Counted from the stretch's first letter, positions 42,651 through 50,799 are shown. The stretch: DNA of 64,000 bases from an uncultured Collinsella sp. (GCA_934654835.1 CAKUGY010000009.1:1-64000), one strand, 5' to 3'. A program made the numbers and translations. Notes: generated from the sequence alone by a model not told the origin.

Positions 42651-42762
42651 GGGCAGCTAATTTGGGACGGGGCTCTTTTAGCTGCCCCGGCCGCAGGCCG
42701 GCCAAACCGTTCACGTTGTCTGCCGGGGTAGCTAAAAGAGCCCCGTCCCAAATTAGCTGCCC
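42651..42762. repeat. Palindromic element, family P4 copy 2 (41-bp arms)
   Basis: Arms 42651-42691 and 42722-42762 pair with one mismatch. The inner part matches copy 1 (32950-33059), but the outer part is GGGCAGCTAATTT instead of AGTAGTCTTTTT and is again perfectly paired. The loop is inverted relative to copy 1. The sequence between the MarR promoter and this element (42466-42650) holds only small hairpins. Confidence 0.9.
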
Positions 42763-42857
42763 GTGCAAGCAAGACGACCAATACTGATAATCCGCCCGCG
42801 ATGGTGGAAAACGGATCATTTTGGGCTGCGATGGCGCCTTTCAAAGTTGCTTCGCAC

Positions 42858-43009
42858 AAAACTATGACGGATTACTACGATGAATTTGGAATCTCTGACC
42901 ATGGCGGTGTTTTTCGAAAAATCGCAAGCTATCTACCTGCGGTTTTGTTGGAGTGCAATTCGTTGTGGTTGGAGACCGGCGGTTTATCGTAGTAATCCGG
43001 CATAGTTTT
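42858..43009. repeat. Palindromic element, family P6 copy 2
   Basis: Arms 42858-42884 and 42983-43009 (AAAACTATG-CGGATTACTACGAT) pair at about 25 of 27 positions. The interior shares the CTACCTGCGGTTTTG core with copy 1. No gene is seen in 42382-43193, and positions 43010-43193 look like ordinary upstream DNA. Confidence 0.78.
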
Positions 43010-43193
43010 GAAATGGCAGCAAATAAGTGGCAGCAATTAGGCCGCTGCCGACCGGGATTTGCCCTTCAATTTCCGTAACCTTTCCGCAACAAACTGCCCT
43101 TCGAGGCGCTGGCTCCCACCCTCGTCGTTCCCTGCGCTACACTTAGTCGCACTGTGGCGACTTTGCGCCGCTCCCGACCCAAGGGGGATATTC

Positions 43194-44018
43194 ATGAAGA
43201 ACACTCAGCTGCTGCTGATCAACGACATGTGCGGCTATGGCAAGGTCGCGCTCTCCGCCATGCTGCCGGTGCTGTCGCACATGGGCTACCGTATCCACAA
43301 CCTGCCGACGGCGCTTGTGTCCGATACGCTCAACTATCCCAAGTTCTACATCCACGACACTACGGAGTACGTGCGCCAGAGCCTCGCCATCTGGGAGGAG
43401 CTCGGCTTTGAGTTCGATGCCATCTCCACCGGCTTTATCGTGACCGAGGAAGAGACGCGTATCATCTCGGACTTTTGCCACCGCCGCGCGCAAAAGGGCA
43501 CCAAGGTGTTCGTCGACCCCATCATGGGCGACAACGGCAAGCTCTATGCGGGCGTGCCCGAGTCCACGATTGGCCTTATGCGGCATCTTCTGGAGTGCGC
43601 CGATTACGCGGTTCCCAACTACACCGAGGCCTGTCTGCTCACCGATACGCCTATTGCAGAGCAGATTACGCCCGATGAGGCCCGCGCCCTTGTGGACGCC
43701 GTGCGCGAGCTGGGTGCCAAGTCGGCGGTCATTACGAGTGCCGTGGTCGACGGCACGAACGCCGTTATCGGTTACGACCACGTGGCGGGGGAGTACTTTA
43801 CGATTCCCTTCGACCTGATTCCGGTCTATTTCCCGGGCACGGGCGACACGTTCTCGGCGGTGCTCGTCGGCCGCGTTATGGCAGGCTGGAGTCTGCAGCG
43901 CGCGACGTCCGATGCCATGCGCGTGGTGGCTGAGCTTATCGAGCGCAATGCCGACCAAGAGGACAAGTCGGCCGGCCTTCCCATCGAGGCCTGCCTGGAT
44001 GTGATTGACCATGAGTAA
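43194..44018 (+). CDS. Pyridoxal/pyridoxamine kinase-like PfkB/ribokinase-family kinase
   Basis: This is a 274-residue kinase of the pyridoxal-kinase branch. NDMCGYGKVALSAMLPVL at the N terminus matches the substrate loop, FVDPIMGDNGKLY near residue 107 and NYTEACLLT near 145 are family motifs, and FPGTGDTFSAVLVG near residue 220 is the anion-hole/catalytic-base segment with its Asp. It would phosphorylate a B6 vitamer with ATP to feed PLP salvage. The ATG at 43194 has AAGGGGG upstream. Its last bases overlap the next gene (ATGAGTAA), so the two are coupled. A different vitamin-like substrate remains possible. Confidence 0.85.
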   Translation: MKNTQLLLINDMCGYGKVALSAMLPVLSHMGYRIHNLPTALVSDTLNYPKFYIHDTTEYVRQSLAIWEELGFEFDAISTGFIVTEEETRIISDFCHRRAQKGTKVFVDPIMGDNGKLYAGVPESTIGLMRHLLECADYAVPNYTEACLLTDTPIAEQITPDEARALVDAVRELGAKSAVITSAVVDGTNAVIGYDHVAGEYFTIPFDLIPVYFPGTGDTFSAVLVGRVMAGWSLQRATSDAMRVVAELIERNADQEDKSAGLPIEACLDVIDHE

Positions 44019-44340
44019 TGCTGGCGAGGGCGGCGTCAAGCCTGCGGGCGAGAGCAAGCCGCTCGGTGCCCCGCGAGGCAAACGGCCACACATTCGCATT
44101 AGCTGCGTGGACCAGCTGGGCACGTGCCGCTGCCACCATGGCCACAAGCCGGGCGATGTCTTCGACTTCGACCGCGATCGCGGTAAGATGTGTTCTATGG
44201 CCTGCCACGTGGGCTTTCCCTATATCGACATCCTGCGCTACGGCGGCACCGTGCCCGGCAACGAGCCCGGCACGGCAAAGTTCTGCTGCCCCGAGGTCGA
44301 CACCCTCAACGTTTGGCTCGCCGAGATCGTCGACGAGTAA
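44011..44340 (+). CDS. Small cysteine-rich protein, TIGR04076-like
   Basis: This is a 109-residue protein overlapping the kinase gene by eight bases. After a variable N-terminal region of about 30 residues it shows RISCVDQLGTCRCHHGHKPG, CSMACHVGFPYIDILRYGG and FCCPEVDTLNVWLAEI. The order Cys-His-Gly near the start, a Cys in the middle and CC-P/D near the end resembles the small TIGR04076 family, which has no established function. The Cys/His pattern suggests metal binding. Its coupling to a vitamin-kinase gene is the only functional hint. Confidence 0.7.
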   Translation: MSNAGEGGVKPAGESKPLGAPRGKRPHIRISCVDQLGTCRCHHGHKPGDVFDFDRDRGKMCSMACHVGFPYIDILRYGGTVPGNEPGTAKFCCPEVDTLNVWLAEIVDE

Positions 44341-44342
44341 TT

Positions 44343-44435
44343 GAGCGTGGATTTTCTCCCGCCAAGATAATGAGCGTGGATTTTCTCCCGTTTAGAGCGC
44401 GCTTGAACGCTCAAAGTGGGAGAAAATCCACGCTC
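44343..44435. repeat. Repeat family C, copy 1 (arm-arm-arm')
   Basis: GAGCGTGGATTTTCTCCC occurs at 44343-44360 and 44372-44389, and its complement at 44418-44435. The loop TTTAGAGCGC-CTTGAA-GCTCAAAGTG is shared with copy 2 at 46051-46143. It starts two bases after the preceding stop codon. Confidence 0.88.
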
Positions 44436-44444
44436 GATTTGTAT

Positions 44445-44505
44445 GCGGATGTGACAAAGGGGCAGCCCCCTTGTCACATCCGCCGGGGCTGCCCCTTCTT
44501 TTTAG
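44445..44505 (+). terminator. Family D palindrome overlapping a terminator
   Basis: GCGGATGTGACAAAGGGG pairs with the complement ending at 44483 (family D). GGGGCAGCCCC within its left half pairs alternatively with GGGGCTGCCCC downstream, followed by TTCTTTTT, as a terminator. The two hairpins exclude each other. Confidence 0.7.
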
Positions 44506-44520
44506 CTTATAATCCTAAAT

Positions 44521-44599
44521 CTCTGCATTTCATCCGATTTTGTGCTCTAAAAACTCTGCATTTCATCGATAATCAAGCATATAAACTCTGCATTTCATT
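44521..44599. promoter_or_regulatory. Three direct repeats (33- and 32-bp spacing) upstream of DUF4143 ATPase 1
   Basis: CTCTGCATTTCATC lies at 44521-44534 and 44554-44567, and CTCTGCATTTCATT at 44586-44599. The spacing is about three helical turns and the last copy ends 23 bases before the ATG. TATAAT (44508-44513) and TATAAA (44580-44585) lie just before repeats 1 and 3. Probably an operator array for the ATPase gene. Confidence 0.75.
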
Positions 44600-44622
44600 T
44601 GATGACACTGAGGGGAGCGCCT

Positions 44623-45984
44623 ATGCTGCGTAGGAAAATAGCGGCAGAGCTGGAGCGTTGGCTGAAGTCTGCCGGGCAAAAGGCCTTATTCATTACGGGT
44701 TCTCGCCAGATCGGCAAAAGCTATTCGATTCGCGCATTTGGCAAAGCCAGCCATGCAACCTACATCGAGCTCAACCTCATGGAAAATCGCCAGGCAAAAG
44801 ATGCTCTTCTCGAGGCGCGAGATGCCGATGATTTCATCAGCAGGGTGACGCTTCTTTCGGGGAAGTCGATAGCGCCGGGCAAAACGCTCGTGTTTATCGA
44901 TGAGGTCCAAGAGGCTCCCGACATCATGACAATGGCAAAGTTCCTTGTTGAGGACGGGCGGTGCCGCTGGGCGTTTTCGGGGTCAATGCTCGGGACCCAG
45001 TTCAAGGGCGTTAGGTCCTATCCCGTGGGATATGTTCACGAGCTTAGGATGTTCCCGCTCGATTTTGAGGAGTTTTGCTGGGCGATCGGGGTGAGCGAGG
45101 GCGCTCACCAAACGATACGCGACGCGTGCATCAGCGAGAAGCCCATTCCTGGCTACATTCATGACGCGATGATGGCAAACTTCAGGACCTATACCGTTGT
45201 CGGCGGAATGCCAGAGGTCGTGCAGCGTTTCCTTGACACGCAAGGCGACCTTGCCTCTGTTCGTCAGCTACAGTCAGAGCTCAACGAACAGTACCGGCGG
45301 GATATCTCAAAGTATGCAAGCGGGCGAGCCCTTCAGGTGCAGAGCATTTACGATCAGCTCCCTATTATGCTCGAGGGCGAAAACAAGCGCTTCGTGCTCA
45401 ATTCCATTGACCCCAAGGCGCATTACGACAAGTACCAGCGAGATTTTGTCTGGCTTGTCGATGCCGGCGTTGCTCTCAAGGCCGATATCGTAACCGAGCC
45501 AAAATCGCCTCTGCTCAAGACGGCACGGCCATCGCAGTTCAAGCTATATCAATCGGATACGGGCATGTTGATGGCGCGCTACCCCGTTGGCGTCGCCCAA
45601 GCGGCGTATCTTGATAGCAAGGAACCCAATCTGGGCGGCATTTACGAAAACGTGGTGGCCCAGCAGCTGGCTGCCCAAAATCGCCAGCTTTACTACTATC
45701 AGACAAAAAAGCGCGGCGAAGTGGACTTTGTGGTCGACGGACCGGATGGGACGGCTGTTCCGATCGAGGTTAAATCGGGCTCCTATTACCACGCGCACGC
45801 TGCGCTCGGTCATGTGCTTGATACGGCCGAATATGGCGTAAGGCTCGGGATTGTTTTTTCGAGAGGCAACGTTGAGCGCAACGGAGCTGTTCTCTATCTG
45901 CCGCTATATGCGACTTGGGCCCTTTCGGATGTTTTGGGTGACGCCCGTTCCGAAGGGATAAAGCTGGAGGTCAAGCCGGTCTAG
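44623..45984 (+). CDS. AAA ATPase with C-terminal DUF4143 domain, copy 1
   Basis: This is a 453-residue protein of the AAA_14/DUF4143 family. The N-terminal ATPase has Walker A GSRQIGKSY near residue 26, Walker B LVFIDEVQEA near 90 and a sensor-like FSGSMLGTQ near 120. The C-terminal DUF4143 region has a restriction-endonuclease-like pattern, IYENVVAQQL...GEVDFVV...PIEVKSGS (about residues 345-395), with E, D and EVK residues intact. AGGGGAG precedes the ATG at 44623. The family's role is unsettled; defence, toxin-like and DNA-handling roles are possible. Three phased repeats lie upstream and paired repeats of two families flank the gene. Confidence 0.85.
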   Translation: MLRRKIAAELERWLKSAGQKALFITGSRQIGKSYSIRAFGKASHATYIELNLMENRQAKDALLEARDADDFISRVTLLSGKSIAPGKTLVFIDEVQEAPDIMTMAKFLVEDGRCRWAFSGSMLGTQFKGVRSYPVGYVHELRMFPLDFEEFCWAIGVSEGAHQTIRDACISEKPIPGYIHDAMMANFRTYTVVGGMPEVVQRFLDTQGDLASVRQLQSELNEQYRRDISKYASGRALQVQSIYDQLPIMLEGENKRFVLNSIDPKAHYDKYQRDFVWLVDAGVALKADIVTEPKSPLLKTARPSQFKLYQSDTGMLMARYPVGVAQAAYLDSKEPNLGGIYENVVAQQLAAQNRQLYYYQTKKRGEVDFVVDGPDGTAVPIEVKSGSYYHAHAALGHVLDTAEYGVRLGIVFSRGNVERNGAVLYLPLYATWALSDVLGDARSEGIKLEVKPV

Positions 45985-45994
45985 GGTCAGTCCC

Positions 45995-46028
45995 GAATGT
46001 GACAAAGGGGCAGCCCCTTGGTCGTATC
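45995..46028. repeat. Family D palindrome, decayed copy
   Basis: GAATGTGACAAAGGGGCAG is followed by CCCCTTGGTCGTAT. It sits ten bases after the ATPase stop, mirroring the family D copy upstream of the gene. Confidence 0.65.
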
Positions 46029-46050
46029 GAGTTCCACTGCCCGAGAAAAT

Positions 46051-46143
46051 GAGCGTGGATTTTCTCCCGTTTAGAGCGCACTTGAATGCTCAAAGTGAGA
46101 GATTTTCCACGCTCATTTTTCATGCGGGAGATTATCCACGCTT
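46051..46143. repeat. Repeat family C, copy 2 (arm-arm'-arm'')
   Basis: GAGCGTGGATTTTCTCCC at 46051-46068 pairs with 46095-46114 and again, less well, with GCGGGAGATTATCCACGCTTG at about 46124-46143. The loop is the same, in the same orientation, as in copy 1. Here the extra arm is on the right, in copy 1 on the left. Confidence 0.85.
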
Positions 46144-46188
46144 GTTTCGCGCCGAAGGCGTGGCCCGTGTGTCCGCGCGTCCGTGCGC

Positions 46189-46638
46189 TTACAGCTGCTC
46201 GAGCATAGCCGTGCAGCCGGCGAGCACATCGCGGTACGTGGTATCAAAGTTGCCGGTGTACCACGGGTCGGCCACGTCGCCGGGGCGATCGGTCCAATCG
46301 AGCAGGCGCGAGATCTTGCTGTCGGGGTCATCGCCACCGAAGATGCGGCGCAGGCCGCGCGCGTTCTCGGCATCCATATAGACAATGTGATCCCAGTCGC
46401 CATACTCCGCGCGACGCACCTGGCGGGCGCGATGGGCAACGACGGGAATCCCGACTTCGCGCAACTTGGCGACGGTACCATGGTGTGGCGGGTTGCCGAT
46501 CTCTTCGGTCGAGGTGGCGGCAGAATCAATGACAAACTCGCCCTCGCGCCCGGCGCGGCGCACCAGCTCGGTAAACACGGACTCGGCCATCGTCGAGCGA
46601 CAGATATTCCCGTGACAGATAAACAGTACGCGTTGCAT
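46189..46638 (-). CDS. Low-molecular-weight protein tyrosine phosphatase
   Basis: This is a 149-residue LMW-PTP. The catalytic loop is FICHGNICRST at residues 6-16 with the C-x5-R signature. The general-acid loop DRPGDVADPWYTGNFDTTY lies near residue 115. It may dephosphorylate tyrosine kinases of polysaccharide synthesis or act as a small-molecule phosphatase. AAAGGT lies before the ATG at 46638. It lies 60 bases downstream of the RpiR gene on the same strand and could be co-transcribed. A fragment of a second copy lies at 51623-51667. Confidence 0.9.
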   Translation of the reverse strand: MQRVLFICHGNICRSTMAESVFTELVRRAGREGEFVIDSAATSTEEIGNPPHHGTVAKLREVGIPVVAHRARQVRRAEYGDWDHIVYMDAENARGLRRIFGGDDPDSKISRLLDWTDRPGDVADPWYTGNFDTTYRDVLAGCTAMLEQL

Positions 46639-46698
46639 GGGACGATACCTTTCATATAGAAGGCTGCTAAAGAGTCGAGGCCGGGCGCATGCCAAGTT

Positions 46699-47448
46699 CT
46701 ATTTCTTGGCCAGTTTGAAGTAGCGCTCAAATATCAATTCGAAAACGTAGTAGAACATTAATCGACTGTCGAGATCCATGCTGCCCAGTCGGATTTCTTT
46801 TTGCACGGTGTAGATGGGGTAGTCGGCTAGTTTCGAGAGAGAATTTCGAGAAAAGCCGGTGAGTGTGACGACCTTGCATCCGCGTGTCTTGGCTATCGAT
46901 GTGGCGTCAATAGACACCTGCGTCTCGCCGCTTACGGAAACGCTAAAGACAAGATCATTTTTGCCAAGCAATTCGGCGTAGTGCCTCATGACATGGCGTT
47001 CACTGAGCGTATCGGTGTTCTTGCCCATTATTTTGAGCTTTTCGGCCATCTCGAGGCACGGGTATTTCGAAAAGCCCGAGCAGAAGAACACGATATGCGA
47101 GGCGTCCTGGATAAGACTCACAACCGAATCGATGACCCGGTCGTTAAGTAAGTCTTTGGTCTGTACGAGCTGGGTGTCGAGCGGAAGTGCCTCGATAGTG
47201 AATCGATTGCGGTCAAGTGAGGCAGAATACGATCGCTTGAGCTCTGTGAACCCCGAGAAGCCAAGTTTATGAGCAAGCCTGACAATTGTATTGGGAGCGA
47301 CGAAGAACCGCTCGGCAACGCTCTTAAGCGTAGCGTCGTCAACATCATCACGCAGCTCGATGATGTAGCGCATGATCTCGCTTTCGAGATCGTTGAGCTT
47401 GCTCTCGCCAGCTCGCACATGATCATAAAAAGATTCTTGATCTTTCAT
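46699..47448 (-). CDS. RpiR-family transcriptional regulator, copy 1
   Basis: This is a 249-residue RpiR/MurR-type regulator. A helix-turn-helix occupies residues 20-75 (LKSVAERFFVAPNTIVRLAHKLGFSGFTELK). A SIS sugar-phosphate domain follows from about residue 105 (HIVFFCSGFSKYPCLEMAEKL, LVFSVSVSGETQVSIDATSIAKTRGCKVVTLT). The ATG at 47448 has only a weak ribosome site; a GAGGGG lies 12 bases upstream. It diverges from the GH4/PTS genes and probably senses the phosphorylated disaccharide they produce. It may be co-transcribed with the phosphatase gene. Confidence 0.87.
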   Translation of the reverse strand: MKDQESFYDHVRAGESKLNDLESEIMRYIIELRDDVDDATLKSVAERFFVAPNTIVRLAHKLGFSGFTELKRSYSASLDRNRFTIEALPLDTQLVQTKDLLNDRVIDSVVSLIQDASHIVFFCSGFSKYPCLEMAEKLKIMGKNTDTLSERHVMRHYAELLGKNDLVFSVSVSGETQVSIDATSIAKTRGCKVVTLTGFSRNSLSKLADYPIYTVQKEIRLGSMDLDSRLMFYYVFELIFERYFKLAKK

Positions 47449-47591
47449 AAGATGTTTCAGCCCCTCACACCTCGCCGTATATATGGTACCGCTTTGTGTA
47501 GCCAGGTGAGAAATCGGCAACCGGCCAAGATTGCCTATTGCTCCTGAACTGGGCAAACGTGCGTGTCTGTCTACACATATCTGTGTTGTGA

Positions 47592-47616
47592 GCGAAATCA
47601 TGTGTCCCCGTTTCGC
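47592..47616. promoter_or_regulatory. Inverted repeat GCGAAA...TTTCGC in the RpiR/GH4 divergent region
   Basis: Six-base arms lie 13 bases apart in the 298-bp region between the RpiR and GH4 genes. ACACATATCTGTGT (47573-47586) lies just upstream. Either could be the RpiR operator. A related CGATTTTC/GAAAAACG pair lies upstream of the second GH4 gene (57401-57423). Confidence 0.35.
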
Positions 47617-47746
47617 ATTGGCCAACACGGGGGTTCGCAAATGACCTCATGTCGCAAAATAGCAATCGAAACGAAGCAAGCCGAGGACAACCGCGGAGCC
47701 CAAGGCCTTCGGGAACACCGAACAGCCAACCCTGGAGGGACGGAAC

Positions 47747-49072
47747 ATGAAGGATAAGCTCAATATCGTGATCGTTGGCGGCGGCTCCACGTGGTGCCCC
47801 GGCATTCTTAAAGCCCTGACCAAGCATATGGACATTCTGCCGCTGAACCGCGTGATGCTCTATGACATCGACGCCGAGCGTCAGCGTCCGATCGGCGAGT
47901 TTGGCAAGATCCTCTTCGCCGAGGAGGAGCCCGGTGTGGAGTTTGGGTACACCACCGATAAGGACGAGGCATACACTGACGTTGACTTTGTGCTCTGCCA
48001 GATTCGTACCGGCGGCTACGAGATGCGCAGCAAGGACGAGAAGATTCCGCTGCATATGGGGATCATCGGTCAAGAAACGGTGGGCCCTGGCGGCATGGCC
48101 TACGGCATGCGCTCTATGAATGACATGGTTGAGATCGTCAACGACGTTCGTGCCCATAGCCCGGAGGCGTGGATTATCAACTACACCAACCCTGCGGCTA
48201 TCGTGGCGTACGGTCTGGAGCGTGTCCTGCCCGACGAGCATCGCGTTCTCAACATCTGCGATCAGCCCGTCAACCTCATGCGCTCTTACGGTCGCCTGCT
48301 CGGTCGCGATATGAGCAAGACGGAGCCCGTGTACTTTGGCCTCAATCACTTCGGTTGGTTCAAGCACATCTACGATGAAGAGGGCCATGACCTCGTGCCG
48401 CAGATTAAGGAGTACACGGAGAAGAACGGCTTCCTTCCTGCCGATGCCGAGCAGCGTGACCAGTCCTGGCTCGACACCTACGCCATGGTCAAGGACATGC
48501 TCGAGGACTTCCCCGACTATCTGCCCAACACGTATCTTCAGTACTATCTGTATCCCGAGTACAAGGTGGCGCACCTCGATCCCGACTACACCCGTTCCGA
48601 CGAGGTTATCAACGGTCGCGAGAAGCGTGTGTTCGCCGAGTGTGAGCGCGTGGCGCAAGTCGGTACTGCCAAGGGGTCCTCGGTTGTGCAGAACGATGCT
48701 CACGGCGATATGATTGTCGAAATCACTTCCGCCATCTACCGCAACACCAACAAGACCTTCATTGTCATCGTGCCCAACAACGGCATTATCGAGGGTATGC
48801 CCGATGACGCCATGGTCGAGGTCGCGGCAAGCGTGGGCGCCAATGGCCCGCAGCCCTATGCTGTTGGCAAGATTGGCACCTTCTATCGCGGTCTTATGGA
48901 GAACCAGTACGCCTATGAGCGCCTGACTGTTGAGGCTTGGATGGAGGGTTCCTACGAGAAGGCTCTGCAGGCACTCACGCTTAATCGCCTGGTCGGTGAC
49001 GCAAAGAAGGCTCGCAAAGTGCTCGACAAGCTCATCGAGGCCAATAAGGATTACTGGCCGGAGCTTAAGTAG
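47747..49072 (+). CDS. Glycoside hydrolase family 4, 6-phospho-alpha-glucosidase-like, copy 1
   Basis: This is a 441-residue NAD- and metal-dependent GH4 enzyme. The NAD-binding loop IVGGGSTWCPG lies at residues 9-19, the metal-ligand Cys in NICDQPVN near residue 170 and the ligand His in GLNHFGWF near 200. QETVGPGGMAYGMRS and NYTNPAA are closest to GlvA/MalH-type enzymes, which split 6'-phospho-alpha-disaccharides such as maltose 6'-phosphate. GGAGGG lies seven bases before the ATG. The EIICB that would supply the phosphorylated substrate is encoded 82 bases downstream. A paralogue lies at 56011. Confidence 0.88.
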   Translation: MKDKLNIVIVGGGSTWCPGILKALTKHMDILPLNRVMLYDIDAERQRPIGEFGKILFAEEEPGVEFGYTTDKDEAYTDVDFVLCQIRTGGYEMRSKDEKIPLHMGIIGQETVGPGGMAYGMRSMNDMVEIVNDVRAHSPEAWIINYTNPAAIVAYGLERVLPDEHRVLNICDQPVNLMRSYGRLLGRDMSKTEPVYFGLNHFGWFKHIYDEEGHDLVPQIKEYTEKNGFLPADAEQRDQSWLDTYAMVKDMLEDFPDYLPNTYLQYYLYPEYKVAHLDPDYTRSDEVINGREKRVFAECERVAQVGTAKGSSVVQNDAHGDMIVEITSAIYRNTNKTFIVIVPNNGIIEGMPDDAMVEVAASVGANGPQPYAVGKIGTFYRGLMENQYAYERLTVEAWMEGSYEKALQALTLNRLVGDAKKARKVLDKLIEANKDYWPELK

Positions 49073-49154
49073 CTAGTTCCATAGCGCTTGATAACTGTTA
49101 TGGGGCGTGTGGGCTGTAGAGCTGCACGCCCCGTTTCTTTAAGAGGGGTATCCC

Positions 49155-50717
49155 ATGAACAAAGATGAGCTGCTGGCAAAGTTCCAGCGCCTGGGCAAAG
49201 TCCTCATGACGCCTGTCTTGATCCTGCCAATCGCCGGCATTCTTCAGGGCTTTGGCAATGCCTTTACCAGCCCCACCCTTACGGCAGCTGTTCCCTGGCT
49301 TGCTGCTCCGGGCTTTGCGATTTTCTTTTCGATTCTCAAGGCCGCTGCCGGCATCGTTATGAACAACATCCCGGTTATCTTCTCGATTTGTCTCGCCTAT
49401 GGCTTTGCCAAGTCCGAGAAGGCTACCGCGGCGCTTTGTGGCTTTTTGGGCTACATGTGCATGAACTCCGTGATGGGCACGTTCCTCACGGCGACTGGCG
49501 TTATCGATCCCGCGAATCTTACGACGGGTCAGAGCACCATCCTCGGTATCACCACGCTCGACACTGGCGTTATCGGCGGTCTTCTGGTGGGTGCAATCGT
49601 CGCATGGTTGCATAATCGTTACTACAAGATTGAGCTGCCTGCCGTGTTCTCCATCTTCAACGGCACGCGCTTTATTCCGGCGGTAACGCTGCTCTCGTGC
49701 AGCGTCCTCGCATTGGTCATGTCCTTTGTCTTCCCGTTTATTCAGAACGCCCTCGGCGCGCTGTCCGAGTTCATCAAGACTACGGGTGCCTTTGGTGCAT
49801 TTGTCTACGGCGCCGGCGAGCGCATGCTTCTGCCTTTTGGCCTGCATCACTTTGTCTATTTGCCGTTCTTCTTCACGTCGCTCGGTGGCGTCGAGACTAT
49901 CGACGGCCAGACTGTTCAGGGCGCTATCAATATCTACAACGCGATCCTGGGCTCTCCCAGCACGCCGTTTAACATCGAGGTCAGCCGTTTTGTCATGAAC
50001 GGCAAGGTTATCTTCGCCATGTTTGGCCTGCCCGGCGCCGCGCTCGCCTTCTACAAGACGGCGCTTCCCAAGAACAAGAAGAAGACCGCGGCGCTCATGA
50101 TCGCCATTGTGGTGCCCTGCATCCTTTCCGGCATCACCGAGCCGCTCGAGTATTCCTTCCTGTTTATCGCGCCCATCCTCTATGTGTTCCACGCTCTCAT
50201 GGCTGGTCTTGCCTATGCGCTGACCTATATCCTGCAGTTCAACGTGGCCGGCTCCGCGTCCTTCGGCGGCCCTCTCCTGTCGCTTATCTTTAATGGCATC
50301 ATGGGTGCCGCCAAGGGCTCTAACTGGCAGGTCATTCTGTTCCTTGGCCCCATCTATTTCGTGGTCTATTACTTTGTCTTCAAGTTCATCATTCTCAAGA
50401 AGGACTTGAAGACCCCCGGTCGCGAGGAAGAATCGGATGACGAAGCCGAGAAGGCTCCTCGTACGGTGATTAGCGACCTGATTCCTGCCATCGTTGAGGC
50501 AGTGGGCGGCGACGACAACATCAAGTCCGTTGAGGCTTGTTTCACTCGCCTGCGCATCCAGCTCAACGACTGCGATAAGGTTGCTGATGATGCGGAGTTT
50601 ACCGAGAAGCTTGAAGCGCGCGGCATCGTGCATGTTAACGGCGGCGTGCAGATTGTCTACGGTAATATGGCTTCTAACTACGCAACCCAGATGCGTGAGC
50701 TGCTGGGCATGGAGTAG
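49155..50717 (+). CDS. PTS EIICB, alpha-glucoside/maltose type, copy 1
   Basis: This is a 520-residue glucose-superfamily EIICB. The EIIC membrane domain (about residues 1-415) contains GERMLLPFGLHHFVYLPFF, LGGVETIDGQTVQGA and the GITEPLEYSFLF motif. After a charged linker the EIIB domain has EACFTRLRIQL with the phospho-acceptor Cys near residue 458. No EIIA domain is present, so phosphate must come from a separate EIIA-Glc-like protein. AGAGGGG precedes the ATG. It follows the GH4 gene in the same operon and shares length and order with the protein at 54406. Alpha-linked disaccharides such as maltose or sucrose isomers are the likely substrates. Confidence 0.88.
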   Translation: MNKDELLAKFQRLGKVLMTPVLILPIAGILQGFGNAFTSPTLTAAVPWLAAPGFAIFFSILKAAAGIVMNNIPVIFSICLAYGFAKSEKATAALCGFLGYMCMNSVMGTFLTATGVIDPANLTTGQSTILGITTLDTGVIGGLLVGAIVAWLHNRYYKIELPAVFSIFNGTRFIPAVTLLSCSVLALVMSFVFPFIQNALGALSEFIKTTGAFGAFVYGAGERMLLPFGLHHFVYLPFFFTSLGGVETIDGQTVQGAINIYNAILGSPSTPFNIEVSRFVMNGKVIFAMFGLPGAALAFYKTALPKNKKKTAALMIAIVVPCILSGITEPLEYSFLFIAPILYVFHALMAGLAYALTYILQFNVAGSASFGGPLLSLIFNGIMGAAKGSNWQVILFLGPIYFVVYYFVFKFIILKKDLKTPGREEESDDEAEKAPRTVISDLIPAIVEAVGGDDNIKSVEACFTRLRIQLNDCDKVADDAEFTEKLEARGIVHVNGGVQIVYGNMASNYATQMRELLGME

Positions 50718-50747
50718 ACACCCCGCATACCTATAGAATCCGGTATA

Positions 50748-50785
50748 AAAGGCGGTGGCAGACAATGCGTCTGCCACCGCCTTTG
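50748..50785 (+). terminator. Terminator of the GH4/PTS operon 1
   Basis: AAAGGCGGTGGCAGA pairs with TCTGCCACCGCCTTT over seven bases. Confidence 0.82.
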
Positions 50786-50799
50786 AGTACAAGACTTTA

